DNA of 15,053 nt. It comes from JAPUDQ01 sp964538665. GTDB lineage: Bacteria; Patescibacteriota; Saccharimonadia; Saccharimonadales; Saccharimonadaceae. Of the stretch, positions 4,914 through 12,032 are shown piece after piece (within the stretch, counting starts at the first letter, position 1; each line of letters begins with the position of its first letter). The DNA lies in the NCBI GenBank assembly GCA_964538665.1, contig CAZIEB010000021.1, forward strand, positions 1 through 15,053. Direction: 5' to 3'. A model generated the notes under the pieces. It saw only the letters and a program-made list of their open reading frames with translations. It was not told where the DNA came from and made no database searches. Made by a program: the position numbers and the translations under genes.

Positions 4914-6703
4914 CGCAACAAATGGGTCGCGGTGGTCGCGACATAGACGGCGCTAAGTTCTTCTTGGCCCGGCCATTGTCGCTTCGTCATAGGCCGGGTA
5001 GTTCATCAGCGAACGAAAGGTTTGTCCGGTACCACGAGCGAGAAGAACACATTCCTGCTGATATATACCACACGGTGATTACTCGTAATGTGCTGAGTGC
5101 GGCAGCTATGGACCGAGACTTCTTTACACTTAATGAATACCTAATCCATAAAGTTACCCGATCGACGATCCAGGAGGCATATACCGTCCTGAGGCTATTG
5201 GGTGCGGTTGACGAACAAAACTTAGTAACTGATCTCGGTAGAGAGATGGACAAATATCCACTGCGTCCTGAACTTGCGCGCGCCGTTGCGGGGATTGTAT
5301 TAGGCGGTGGCGATACGCTACAAAAACAACAAATAGCAGTCATTGCTGCATCAATCGAAGCGGGTGGACTGGGCTCGTATGATCCCGAAAAGCTCAAACA
5401 GCTGCAGTCAAAAATATCAGCCGGGACTTCAGATGATTTCTTGGCTGAGCTGGATTATTTTATGAGCAGTATCGAGTTTATCAAGACTGAACAGGGCACA
5501 TTGAGTCCGTATCTCGATGGCGAACATGCAGATACGATGCCACGCATCGAACATGACAGTATCGAAGACGAGGTTGCAATCAATGCGGGGTTTGATGTTC
5601 GCAACGTACTACGGGCACACAAGCAATACCGCAAAATCTGTCATCGAACGGGGATTCCTCGAGAACAAATGTATGAGAATCTTACGAATGATTTGACGCC
5701 ACAACAGCGCGAAATGTTACATCAAGCATTGCTGGCGGGTATGCCGCATTTGTTGTATGCAGAAGTTGGTCGGTCAAAGTGGCGTGGTCGTCGTAGAAAT
5801 CAGCCCGATGGGACCAAACAATCTCGACCACCAATTGTCTGGTATCGCAATGTACTAGGTCCTGAGAAGGGTGAGCCGTATGAATATGATCGCCGCGTGA
5901 GTACACGAAGCTTGCTCGGAAATCTAGCCCTGGACAAGTCGGCACTTATTGCGGGTTATCCACGGTGGTATCTTGATAGCGAGGATGAAGTACATAACGT
6001 TATCGAGCGAGGGTTTGCGACAACGCGGCAAAAAGTCCGTGCCGCCCTCGGCAGAACAGCGTCTGCTGTGCGCGATCAAGTTACAGTCGGGCAAGATGGT
6101 CGTCTGCAACGAATAGAAGCCGGATCTATCGGTACTATCAGGACTTATAAGTCCGTCAAGAAAAGTCGGGCCGACAGTGAGCAAAGTGTAGAAATGTTGG
6201 TTAGAGTGTCGCTTGATAAACCGGGCCCTGCGCAGCGCGAGTTACGTCAACTCAAGCGTCAACTTGAGAGTATAGCCGAGCGGATACCTATCAATCAGCG
6301 CAATTATTTCTTTGAAAAGGCTCCGCTGAGCGACCATGACATGAAGGCGCTCATCCAATCAGCAGCGCATAATGTCGCCAGTCTTGGCGAGTTGGATGCC
6401 AATCTCCGTGAAGTTATGCGTGTCAGTGATATAAATCTGTATTCATTTATTACACCCGAGAATATCCAGGCGGTTGAAGAAAATATGCCGGCAACTCTCG
6501 AAATCGGAGGATGGCCATATGATGTATTTTACGAAGGCGGTGAAGCAAGGCCATATATCACCGGGTTTTCGCTTGAGCATGCTTTGGGCCTACCAGACCA
6601 TTTGATGATTCGCGATGGCCGCGAAGTGTTCTTTCGATATCATTTCGACGGAATTGTCGATTTGACCGCACAAGATGTCAAAGAGATGGCGAAAATTAGA
6701 TAG
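4910..6703 (+). CDS. hrpA: HrpA-like helicase, C-terminal part (motif VI, HA2 and C-terminal domains)
   Basis: This is the continuation of the helicase at 3732. The frame is open from upstream and carries motif VI QQMGRGGR (family QRxGRxGR) within its first 13 residues, so TTG 4910 is unlikely to be a real start. Next comes the HA2 / degenerate winged-helix region (AYTVLRLLGAVDEQNLVTDLGREMDKYPLRPELARAVAG, given in two adjoining pieces: AYTVLRLLGAVDEQ and TDLGREMDKYPL). A long C-terminal region follows. The rejoined protein would be about 990 aa, between E. coli HrpB and HrpA in size. The clean 597-codon frame with intact motifs argues that the break is recent or a sequencing error rather than an old pseudogene. 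It ends with TAG 6701-6703, directly followed by the orn -10 box. Confidence 0.83.
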   Translation: MTQQMGRGGRDIDGAKFFLARPLSLRHRPGSSSANERFVRYHEREEHIPADIYHTVITRNVLSAAAMDRDFFTLNEYLIHKVTRSTIQEAYTVLRLLGAVDEQNLVTDLGREMDKYPLRPELARAVAGIVLGGGDTLQKQQIAVIAASIEAGGLGSYDPEKLKQLQSKISAGTSDDFLAELDYFMSSIEFIKTEQGTLSPYLDGEHADTMPRIEHDSIEDEVAINAGFDVRNVLRAHKQYRKICHRTGIPREQMYENLTNDLTPQQREMLHQALLAGMPHLLYAEVGRSKWRGRRRNQPDGTKQSRPPIVWYRNVLGPEKGEPYEYDRRVSTRSLLGNLALDKSALIAGYPRWYLDSEDEVHNVIERGFATTRQKVRAALGRTASAVRDQVTVGQDGRLQRIEAGSIGTIRTYKSVKKSRADSEQSVEMLVRVSLDKPGPAQRELRQLKRQLESIAERIPINQRNYFFEKAPLSDHDMKALIQSAAHNVASLGELDANLREVMRVSDINLYSFITPENIQAVEENMPATLEIGGWPYDVFYEGGEARPYITGFSLEHALGLPDHLMIRDGREVFFRYHFDGIVDLTAQDVKEMAKIR

Positions 6704-6715
6704 TATAATGAAGTA
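6704..6715 (+). promoter_or_regulatory. Leaderless promoter of orn
   Basis: A perfect TATAAT (6704-6709) directly follows the helicase stop codon and ends 6 nt before ATG 6716, predicting transcription start at the ATG. There is no clear -35 hexamer at 17 bp and no Shine-Dalgarno. Confidence 0.62.
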
Positions 6716-7249
6716 ATGAAGAAAGCCGCAACACTCCTCTGGATGGATCTTGAGATGACCGGGCTTGATCCTGTAGAAGATCGGATTATGGAAGTCGCTG
6801 CGGTGGTGACGGACTGGGATTTCAAAGAAATCGCGACATATACTGCGGTCAAAAAAGTCGGTCCAGGTATCGTTGCATCTCGTATGGACAATGAATTTTG
6901 GAGAACCTTTCCTGAAGTCCGTGACGCACTAGTGGCGCAAAATCTTACAGGCAAAAATGGCCGCACGGTCGAAAACGAGTTGCTTGAGTTTGTGGCGGAG
7001 CATTTCGATGAAGACAAGCCAGTGTTGCTGGCGGGTAATTCCATTCACCAGGATAGAAAATTTATCGACAATGAGTGGCCGCGACTTGCAGCTCGGTTGC
7101 ATTATCGGATGCTCGATGTCAGTGCCTGGAAAGTTGTATTTGAAGGCAAATACGGCAAAAAGTTTGCCAAACCCGAGTCGCATCGTGCACTGGCTGACAT
7201 CCGTGGCAGTATCGAAGAATTGCAGTATTATCTCAAGAAAATAAAGTAA
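6716..7249 (+). CDS. orn: Oligoribonuclease (3'-5' exonuclease)
   Basis: Orn degrades RNA dinucleotides and short oligoribonucleotides to mononucleotides, the last step of mRNA turnover. It belongs to the DEDDh exonuclease family. All catalytic residues are visible: ExoI has Asp and Glu in LLWMDLEMTGLDP (D11, E13), ExoII has the Asp in NSIHQDRKFIDNEWP, and ExoIII has His and Asp in SHRALADIRGSI. Its 177 aa match the usual length of about 180. The start is supported by the family's short N-terminus before WMDLEMTGL and by the -10 box 6 nt upstream. It lies between the helicase and the attenuator-controlled PLP enzyme and is probably its own unit. Confidence 0.94.
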   Translation: MKKAATLLWMDLEMTGLDPVEDRIMEVAAVVTDWDFKEIATYTAVKKVGPGIVASRMDNEFWRTFPEVRDALVAQNLTGKNGRTVENELLEFVAEHFDEDKPVLLAGNSIHQDRKFIDNEWPRLAARLHYRMLDVSAWKVVFEGKYGKKFAKPESHRALADIRGSIEELQYYLKKIK

Positions 7250-7253
7250 TTTG

Positions 7254-7282
7254 TTGCGCCGCTAGCGTGACCGGCGTATACT
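7254..7282 (+). promoter_or_regulatory. Sigma-70 promoter of leaderless leader peptide 2
   Basis: TTGCGC (7254-7259) and TATACT (7277-7282) have exactly 17 bp between them. The -10 box ends 6 nt before ATG 7289, the same spacing as at leader 1. Transcription should start at the A of the ATG. Confidence 0.72.
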
Positions 7283-7288
7283 CGTCGT

Positions 7289-7348
7289 ATGACTTTGCGT
7301 ACCAACATTATTATTATCGACATCCACCCGGCTGCCGGTAGTTTTTGA
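7289..7348 (+). CDS. Isoleucine-rich leader peptide 2 (19 aa) of the PLP enzyme
   Basis: The ORF runs from ATG 7289 to TGA 7346-7348 and encodes MTLRTNIIIIDIHPAAGSF. Four consecutive Ile codons (ATT ATT ATT ATC, 7307-7318) and a fifth at 7322 lie in the middle. The codons after them (7327-7338, CCCGGCTGCCGG) form the switch arm. GCTGCCGG (7331-7338) can pair with CCGGCAGC (7374-7381) to make an antiterminator. A ribosome at the stop codon would cover this arm and permit the terminator at 7373-7394. Five Ile codons before a threonine-dehydratase-like gene is the classical ilv logic: low charged tRNA-Ile stalls the ribosome and expression rises. No Shine-Dalgarno is present, consistent with leaderless translation. 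The peptide is not recognised from any named family. Confidence 0.68.
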   Translation: MTLRTNIIIIDIHPAAGSF

Positions 7349-7372
7349 TACGCATACACAACCAAAGAACAA

Positions 7373-7394
7373 CCCGGCAGCAGCCGGGATTTTT
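7373..7394 (+). terminator. Intrinsic terminator / attenuator 2
   Basis: CCCGGC (7373-7378), loop AGCA, GCCGGG (7383-7388), then A and five T residues (7390-7394). The left arm is contested by GCTGCCGG (7331-7338), which pairs over 8 bp with 7374-7381. An alternative 9-bp pairing of CCCGGCTGC (7327-7335) with GCAGCCGGG (7380-7388) also uses the right arm. It lies 24 nt before the start of the structural gene. Confidence 0.8.
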
Positions 7395-7417
7395 AATTAT
7401 ATAAGGGACAATACCAA

Positions 7418-8473
7418 ATGAAATACCATTCGTCAGGAGAAACGCTACCAGCTCCGATATCGCATCGCTCGGTTGCTGACACATGGGAAGCGATACGAGG
7501 CTACACAACACCGATTTCTATTGGTATTCATAGCTACCTGCCAGATGGTAGGCCTCTATATGCGGCATATGCGACAGAGTTTGAGAGCGGCTCATTCAAA
7601 GAGCGTGGCGCGCTGGAAAAAATGTTGCTGCTGGGTAGTGCGGGCGTCGATAGGGCCGTCCTGTACAGCGCTGGCAACCATCTCACGGGCTGTTCACTCG
7701 CCGCCCGAGAGACGGGTATACACATCGATGGGATTGTGCCGGGCTATACGCCTCAGCTCAAAATGGATCGTGCGCTAGAGCTTGGCAATGGCAATGTCAC
7801 GGTCCGGCAACTATCGGGTGGCCTGGATGAAGCGAGAGACGCAGCCTATGCCATGGCGACACAGCTTGGTGCACCAGTGATTGAGCCATACGACGATGAA
7901 GATGTTGCCCGTGGGCAGGGTACGTTGATGCACGAACTCTTGCTCCGCATGCCTGAGATTGATCATGTGGTTGTGCCAGAGGGCGGCGGAGGGCTCAGGG
8001 CCGGAGTAGCCACGGCGGTGCGTGAGCTGGGGCTCACCACAAAAGTGCATGGTGCCAAGCTGTCGGCGGAGTATGAGCTGTGCGAAGGTGCCTATGTGCA
8101 CCAACTGGGGCAGGTTGCGCTACAGACGAGCCGAGAGAATTCTCGCCTGTGGGGAACCACGCTTCGTGTGACTTCGGTTGATGTCGGTGCGATGGTAGCG
8201 CTCGAAGATGCAGCCCGGCTGGAGCATGCAGAAGCCATGGGCAGCGCAGCGTTAGAGGGGTATCCCGAGGGAACTGCGCTACTCGGTGCCGCGGCGGTGC
8301 ACGCATATTATGAGCAATTTGAAGGCACAGTTGCCGTCATTGTCACAGGCTCGAACGCTGATCAGAAAAAACTGGATACTCTGCACGATCGGTACAAATC
8401 TTCACTGCAAGTATCGACATCAGCGGGGTTTCATACTGCCAGCGGACATCAATTTCGGCGCCAGGCGGCCTAA
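7418..8473 (+). CDS. Threonine dehydratase-like PLP enzyme (fold type II)
   Basis: This is a cytoplasmic pyridoxal-phosphate enzyme of the tryptophan-synthase-beta superfamily, most like threonine/serine ammonia-lyases that convert threonine to 2-oxobutyrate, the first step to isoleucine. Visible motifs are the Schiff-base lysine in SGSFKERGA (K61), the cofactor-contacting SAGNHLTG (family SAGNHAQG), the phosphate-binding loop PEGGGGLRAG, and TGSN near the C-terminus where the family has S-G-G-N. It has 351 aa, like short catabolic enzymes, and lacks the C-terminal ACT regulatory domain of long IlvA. Start ATG 7418 has AAGGGA (7403-7408 region) upstream. It is preceded by the Ile leader peptide and attenuator, so transcription rather than allostery may give feedback by isoleucine. 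Exact substrate is uncertain; related folds include diaminopropionate and serine enzymes. Confidence 0.8.
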   Translation: MKYHSSGETLPAPISHRSVADTWEAIRGYTTPISIGIHSYLPDGRPLYAAYATEFESGSFKERGALEKMLLLGSAGVDRAVLYSAGNHLTGCSLAARETGIHIDGIVPGYTPQLKMDRALELGNGNVTVRQLSGGLDEARDAAYAMATQLGAPVIEPYDDEDVARGQGTLMHELLLRMPEIDHVVVPEGGGGLRAGVATAVRELGLTTKVHGAKLSAEYELCEGAYVHQLGQVALQTSRENSRLWGTTLRVTSVDVGAMVALEDAARLEHAEAMGSAALEGYPEGTALLGAAAVHAYYEQFEGTVAVIVTGSNADQKKLDTLHDRYKSSLQVSTSAGFHTASGHQFRRQAA

Positions 8474-8516
8474 GGGTGCTGGAGATTTCGCAAATATCTG
8501 GTAATAATAGATACGA

Positions 8517-8846
8517 ATGATTACACACGCAGACATCGAAGCACTCATCACAAGCCATCCAGGTGTGGTATTGGATTATCCCTTTGGCGAAGAAGTCGCT
8601 GTCTACAAAATTGATTCAGTCGAAGGCAAGATGTTTGCGCTCATCCAGGAGGGAAGCGAACCGGTGCGTGTCAGCCTCAAATGCGATCCGCAGCTGGCTG
8701 AACTATTGCGCGAAAAATACGAGACTGTTCTGCCGGGCTATCATCTCAATAAGAAGCATTGGAATACCATCATCTGCACAGGACAAGTGCCGCTCGATGA
8801 GCTCAAAGATCTGGTACGGCATAGTTACGAGCTTGTGCGGGCGTAG
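8517..8846 (+). CDS. MmcQ/YjbR family protein
   Basis: This is a 109-aa protein of the MmcQ/YjbR (DUF419) family, which has a CyaY-like fold and is thought to bind DNA in some members; its cellular role is unknown. Family features are DYPFGEEVAVYKI near residues 20-32, the KMFALI and VSLKCDP strands, and the hallmark PGYHLNKKHWNTI. The start ATG at 8517 gives the usual N-terminus; no Shine-Dalgarno is visible, and the AT-rich TAATAATAG just upstream could serve as a near-leaderless -10 region. It follows the PLP enzyme by 43 bp and converges with the membrane protein at 8850 (4 bp apart), with no clear terminator between. Confidence 0.85.
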   Translation: MITHADIEALITSHPGVVLDYPFGEEVAVYKIDSVEGKMFALIQEGSEPVRVSLKCDPQLAELLREKYETVLPGYHLNKKHWNTIICTGQVPLDELKDLVRHSYELVRA

Positions 8847-8849
8847 TCG

Positions 8850-9440
8850 CTAGGTTTCGATCGCCGAAAGGTTTTCTTTCATAGAATTCAAGTTGGAATA
8901 CATGGCGCCGCCAGCTTCGTGAAACGCCTCGGTACCTATGGCTGCATCAGTAGTGTTGAGCTGATTCATGACGCTCTCGAGCTTGTCGAGTAGAAGTGGT
9001 TTGTAGACCGCGTCGAAACGGCCGTTGACACCAGCAGTCCGAAGCTCCTCTATCTTTTCGGTATCTGCTTCGGCGGCTTTGATATCGGCGTTGGTTTTGT
9101 TGTAGCCAGCACTCTTGATGGCTTCTTCGACTCGTGGGATGTCACCTGAGAGGAGGATGATTGATTCGCCGGTAAATTTGCGCATATCGTCGCTCTGGGA
9201 GTATTCGCGGCCATAATCAAAGTATTCTTCGAGAGCGGCCATGCGCCAGGTAAGCTTTTGTGACTCAGCCCCGGCATCGGCGGTTGGATTTGCAAACAAA
9301 AATATAATCGCGCCGACAGCGAGGATGACACCAAATGCGAGCATGCCAAATACCGCCTTGGATTCACCTGCGCTCGTAGTCCGACCACTGTGGGCGTTTG
9401 TTGGCTCAATAAAATATGGGTCTTTAGCCATACTGGCCAT
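8850..9440 (-). CDS. Hypothetical membrane-anchored helical protein
   Basis: I do not recognise this 196-aa protein. It has a short polar N-terminus (about 28 aa), one strongly hydrophobic segment AVFGMLAFGVILAVGAIIFL (residues about 29-48), and a C-terminal domain of about 145 aa that looks entirely alpha-helical and charged, rich in Glu, Asp, Lys and Ala, with no cysteine. The topology suggests a single N-terminal membrane anchor with the helical domain outside the cytoplasm. Segments such as EEAIKSAGYNKTNADIKAAE and KLESVMNQLNTTDAAIGTEA suggest a four-helix-bundle-like fold. The start is uncertain: ATG 9440 (MASMAKDPYF) or ATG 9431 (MAKDPYF); neither has a Shine-Dalgarno. It is divergent from dnaG, with 84 bp between, and convergent with the MmcQ-like gene. 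Confidence 0.75.
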   Translation of the reverse strand: MASMAKDPYFIEPTNAHSGRTTSAGESKAVFGMLAFGVILAVGAIIFLFANPTADAGAESQKLTWRMAALEEYFDYGREYSQSDDMRKFTGESIILLSGDIPRVEEAIKSAGYNKTNADIKAAEADTEKIEELRTAGVNGRFDAVYKPLLLDKLESVMNQLNTTDAAIGTEAFHEAGGAMYSNLNSMKENLSAIET

Positions 9441-9512
9441 TAAAGCACAAAACGCTCATGCTGACCAGAGGTGTAAAAGAGGCAAAGTCATCGTTGTTGG
9501 GGCGTAATCCCG

Positions 9513-9524
9513 TATACTAAAGAC
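9513..9524 (+). promoter_or_regulatory. Leaderless promoter of dnaG-rpoD
   Basis: TATACT (9513-9518) ends 6 nt before the dnaG ATG at 9525. The -35 region is weak (TCGTTG 9491-9496 at 16 bp). There is no Shine-Dalgarno. The transcript should start at the dnaG start codon and run into rpoD. Confidence 0.6.
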
Positions 9525-11038
9525 ATGATTTCTGAGGATGCGAAAGAAGAGGTACGTGGCAGGCTTGCCATAGAGGAGATAATTGGCGAGTATATTCCCC
9601 TCAAACGAGCAGGGCGGAGCTGGAAAGGCCTGAGTCCATTTACGCATGAAAAAACAGCAAGCTTCTTCGTCAGTCCCGACAAACAAATTTGGCATGATTT
9701 TAGCTCAAACAAAGGTGGAGACGTATTTAGTTTTGTAATGGAAGTCGAAGGGTTGGATTTTCGGCAGGCGCTTGAACTACTGGCGCGCAAAGCCGGAATC
9801 GACCTCAGCATGTATGAGACTCGAGGACAAGATCGAGGTCTCGGCGACAAAAAGAAGCGCCTTCTGGCGGTCAATGAACAATCAGCGACGTATTATCAGC
9901 GACAACTCATCAAGGATTCTGCAGCGATTCATTATGTCAATGTTGTGCGTGGGTTTTCTCGAGAAACAGTGCTTGCGTTTCGATTGGGGTATGCGCCAGA
10001 GTCTGGCTCTGCATTGACAAAATTTTTGACGAACAAAAAATACCAACCGCGAGATTTGCAAGAAGCTGGACTCATCGGGCAGCGGGGCAATGATATGTTT
10101 CGGGGGAGGTTGATGGTGCCGCTCAGTGACGGGCAGGGACAGATTATTGGGTTTACCGGTCGTCTGCTTGCTGATGTCAAAAACGCACCAAAGTACCTCA
10201 ACACGCCGCAAACNNNNNNNNNNNNNNNNNNNNNNNNNNNNNNNNNNNNNNNNNNNNNNNNNNNNNNNNNNNNNNNNNNNNNNNNNNNNNNNNNNNNNNN
10301 NNNNNNNNNNNNNCAAAATTGTGGCAAAGTGTGGTCGACAGTCACCAGCCGGCGGTCGAGTGGATAATTGACCAGTATTCGCAGCGATTTGATCTCGAAA
10401 CAGCCACTGGCAAGCGAGAACTCAGCACGCACGCACTAGCAATAATTCGCAATCTCAAAGACCCAGTTGAGCAAGAACACTACATCCGTCGTGTCGCTGA
10501 GGTCACGGGTGCATCGGTCAAGGCGCTCGAGGGCAAGCTCGATCTCACCTCGAAGCCCGCACCTGTCTCGCGCCTCAAACCCATGTCGGTCTCGATGACA
10601 AGTGGTCACGATCCGGAAGTCCACCAAGACTATCTGCTGGGTCTGGCGGCCATAGATACAAGCGTCCATGACGCCCTCAGGCATCTTGAGACTGACGCTG
10701 TTGCAGGAGACGTCAGGCGGACACTGCTGGGGTATATCTTGGCGCATAGGGGCGCTCCGCTCCCTGAGCCGCTCCCTGAGGAGTTGCAAAATATACAAAC
10801 CTATGTCAAAATTGTTACATTCAAAGCAGAGACGCGCTATGGCTCAGTTGATAGCAGTAATCGACTGATTGAAACCGCGAACCTCGTACGACGCATAAAA
10901 GACGAACAGAGAAAACAGAAAAAAGCCGTACTCACTATTGAGCTTCGTCGTGCCGAAGAAGCACGAGACACGCAGCGTATCGGTGAGTTACGGTCGGAAT
11001 TATCAGCCCTAATCAAGGAGAGTACGCGTGCCAAATGA
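9525..11038 (+). CDS. dnaG: DNA primase DnaG with degenerate zinc-binding domain, interrupted by an assembly gap
   Basis: DnaG makes RNA primers for DNA replication. The N-terminal domain aligns with the zinc ribbon, but all four ligands of the CHCC site are replaced: where the family has CPFHxEKT this protein has SPFTHEKT (S37, T40), and where it has HCFGCGxGGD it has HDFSSNKGGD (D58, S61). The catalytic core is recognisable as FRGRLMVPL, IGFTGRLL and KYLNTPQ. The 100 Ns at 10214-10313 then remove most of the TOPRIM domain with its metal-binding residues. Compared with typical DnaG about 110 residues are missing, so the true gap is probably nearer 350 bp, and the two sides are out of frame as drawn. 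The C-terminal part (LWQSVVDSHQPAVEWIIDQY onward) is the helicase-interaction region. It overlaps rpoD by 11 bp. Confidence 0.9.
10214..10313. other. Assembly gap (100 N) inside dnaG
   Basis: This is a default-length N run. The flanks share no overlap and the protein lacks the TOPRIM core, so real sequence is missing here. Confidence 0.85.
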
Positions 11039-12029
11039 TGCGACACACGACGACCTAACAACGACACCCGCAAGCGAAGATGATGATCTTGCGAGTCTAA
11101 ATGACATCGATATCGTTGATGAACCAGATATAGAGGAGATTGAAGAAGAAGATCTTGATGACGATCCGGCTGCGCCGGTGTATTTTGATGATATTTCTGA
11201 TGATTCAGTGCGACTTTATTTGCGAGAAATCGGTAAAATCCCACTCCTCAATGCCGAAGAAGAGCTCGCGCTTGCCCAAAAAGTAGTCTCGGGCGACAAA
11301 AAAGCCAAAGACCAGATGGCCGAAGCCAACATGCGCCTCGTCGTCAGTATTGCCAAGCGCTACAGCGGCCGTGGACTTGATTTTCTCGACCTCATCCAAG
11401 AAGGCAATACCGGACTTTTGCGTGCAGTAGAAAAATTCGACCCAGACAAAGGCTTCAAATTTAGCACCTATGCGACCTGGTGGATCCGTCAGGCGATTAC
11501 TCGAGCAATCGCTGACCAAGCTCGAACGATTCGTATTCCCGTTCACATGGTAGAGACAATCAACAAATTGCTCCGTACACAGCGCCGTATGACGCAAGAT
11601 CTCAATCGCGAGCCGTCTATCGAAGAGCTTGCCAAAGAGCTCGAGATGGAGCCCGAAAAAGTCGAATACGTCATGAAAATCAAACAAGACATCACCAGTC
11701 TTGATGCTGGTGTCGGTCGTGATGACGGGGAAGACGACACTGTGCTCGGTGATTTCATCGAAGACGAAGACGCCTCTAGTCCCGAAGACTCAGCAGCCAA
11801 TCAGTTGCTCAAAGAACAGGTGCAGAGCATCCTCGATGTCTTGACCGAGCGCGAGCAAAAAATTCTCAAGATGCGATTTGGGCTCGATGATGGCAAAAGC
11901 CACACGCTTGAAGAAGTCGGTCAAGAATTTAGCGTCACGCGTGAGCGTATTCGTCAGATCGAAGCCAAAGCGCTCGCCAAACTTCGTAAGCACAAAGACG
12001 CCAAAAAACTGTACGAATATCTGCAGTAG
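11028..12029 (+). CDS. rpoD: Primary RNA polymerase sigma factor RpoD (sigma-70)
   Basis: The housekeeping sigma factor directs RNA polymerase to -35/-10 promoters. Of 333 aa, residues 1-50 are a very acidic tail (EEIEEEDLDDD) in place of a full sigma-1.1. Then follow region 1.2 (DSVRLYLREIGKIPLLNAEEE), region 2 with the RpoD box and -10 recognition (NMRLVVSIAKRYSGRGLDFL, FSTYATWWIRQAITRAI), region 3 (EPSIEELAKELEM) and region 4.2 with the -35 helix-turn-helix (TLEEVGQEFSVTRERIRQIE). Start GTG 11028 was chosen for AAGGAG (11015-11020) with 7-nt spacing; it overlaps the dnaG stop, so the two genes are probably translationally coupled as in the classical macromolecular-synthesis operon. No rpsU is present upstream. 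It converges with the kinase at 12033 with 3 bp between. Confidence 0.96.
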   Translation: MPNDATHDDLTTTPASEDDDLASLNDIDIVDEPDIEEIEEEDLDDDPAAPVYFDDISDDSVRLYLREIGKIPLLNAEEELALAQKVVSGDKKAKDQMAEANMRLVVSIAKRYSGRGLDFLDLIQEGNTGLLRAVEKFDPDKGFKFSTYATWWIRQAITRAIADQARTIRIPVHMVETINKLLRTQRRMTQDLNREPSIEELAKELEMEPEKVEYVMKIKQDITSLDAGVGRDDGEDDTVLGDFIEDEDASSPEDSAANQLLKEQVQSILDVLTEREQKILKMRFGLDDGKSHTLEEVGQEFSVTRERIRQIEAKALAKLRKHKDAKKLYEYLQ

Positions 12030-12032
12030 CTG

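Noticed and set aside
4890..4915. Programmed -1 frameshift in the helicase
   Set aside because: No canonical slippery heptamer and no obvious downstream stimulatory hairpin; a simple one-base deletion explains it better.
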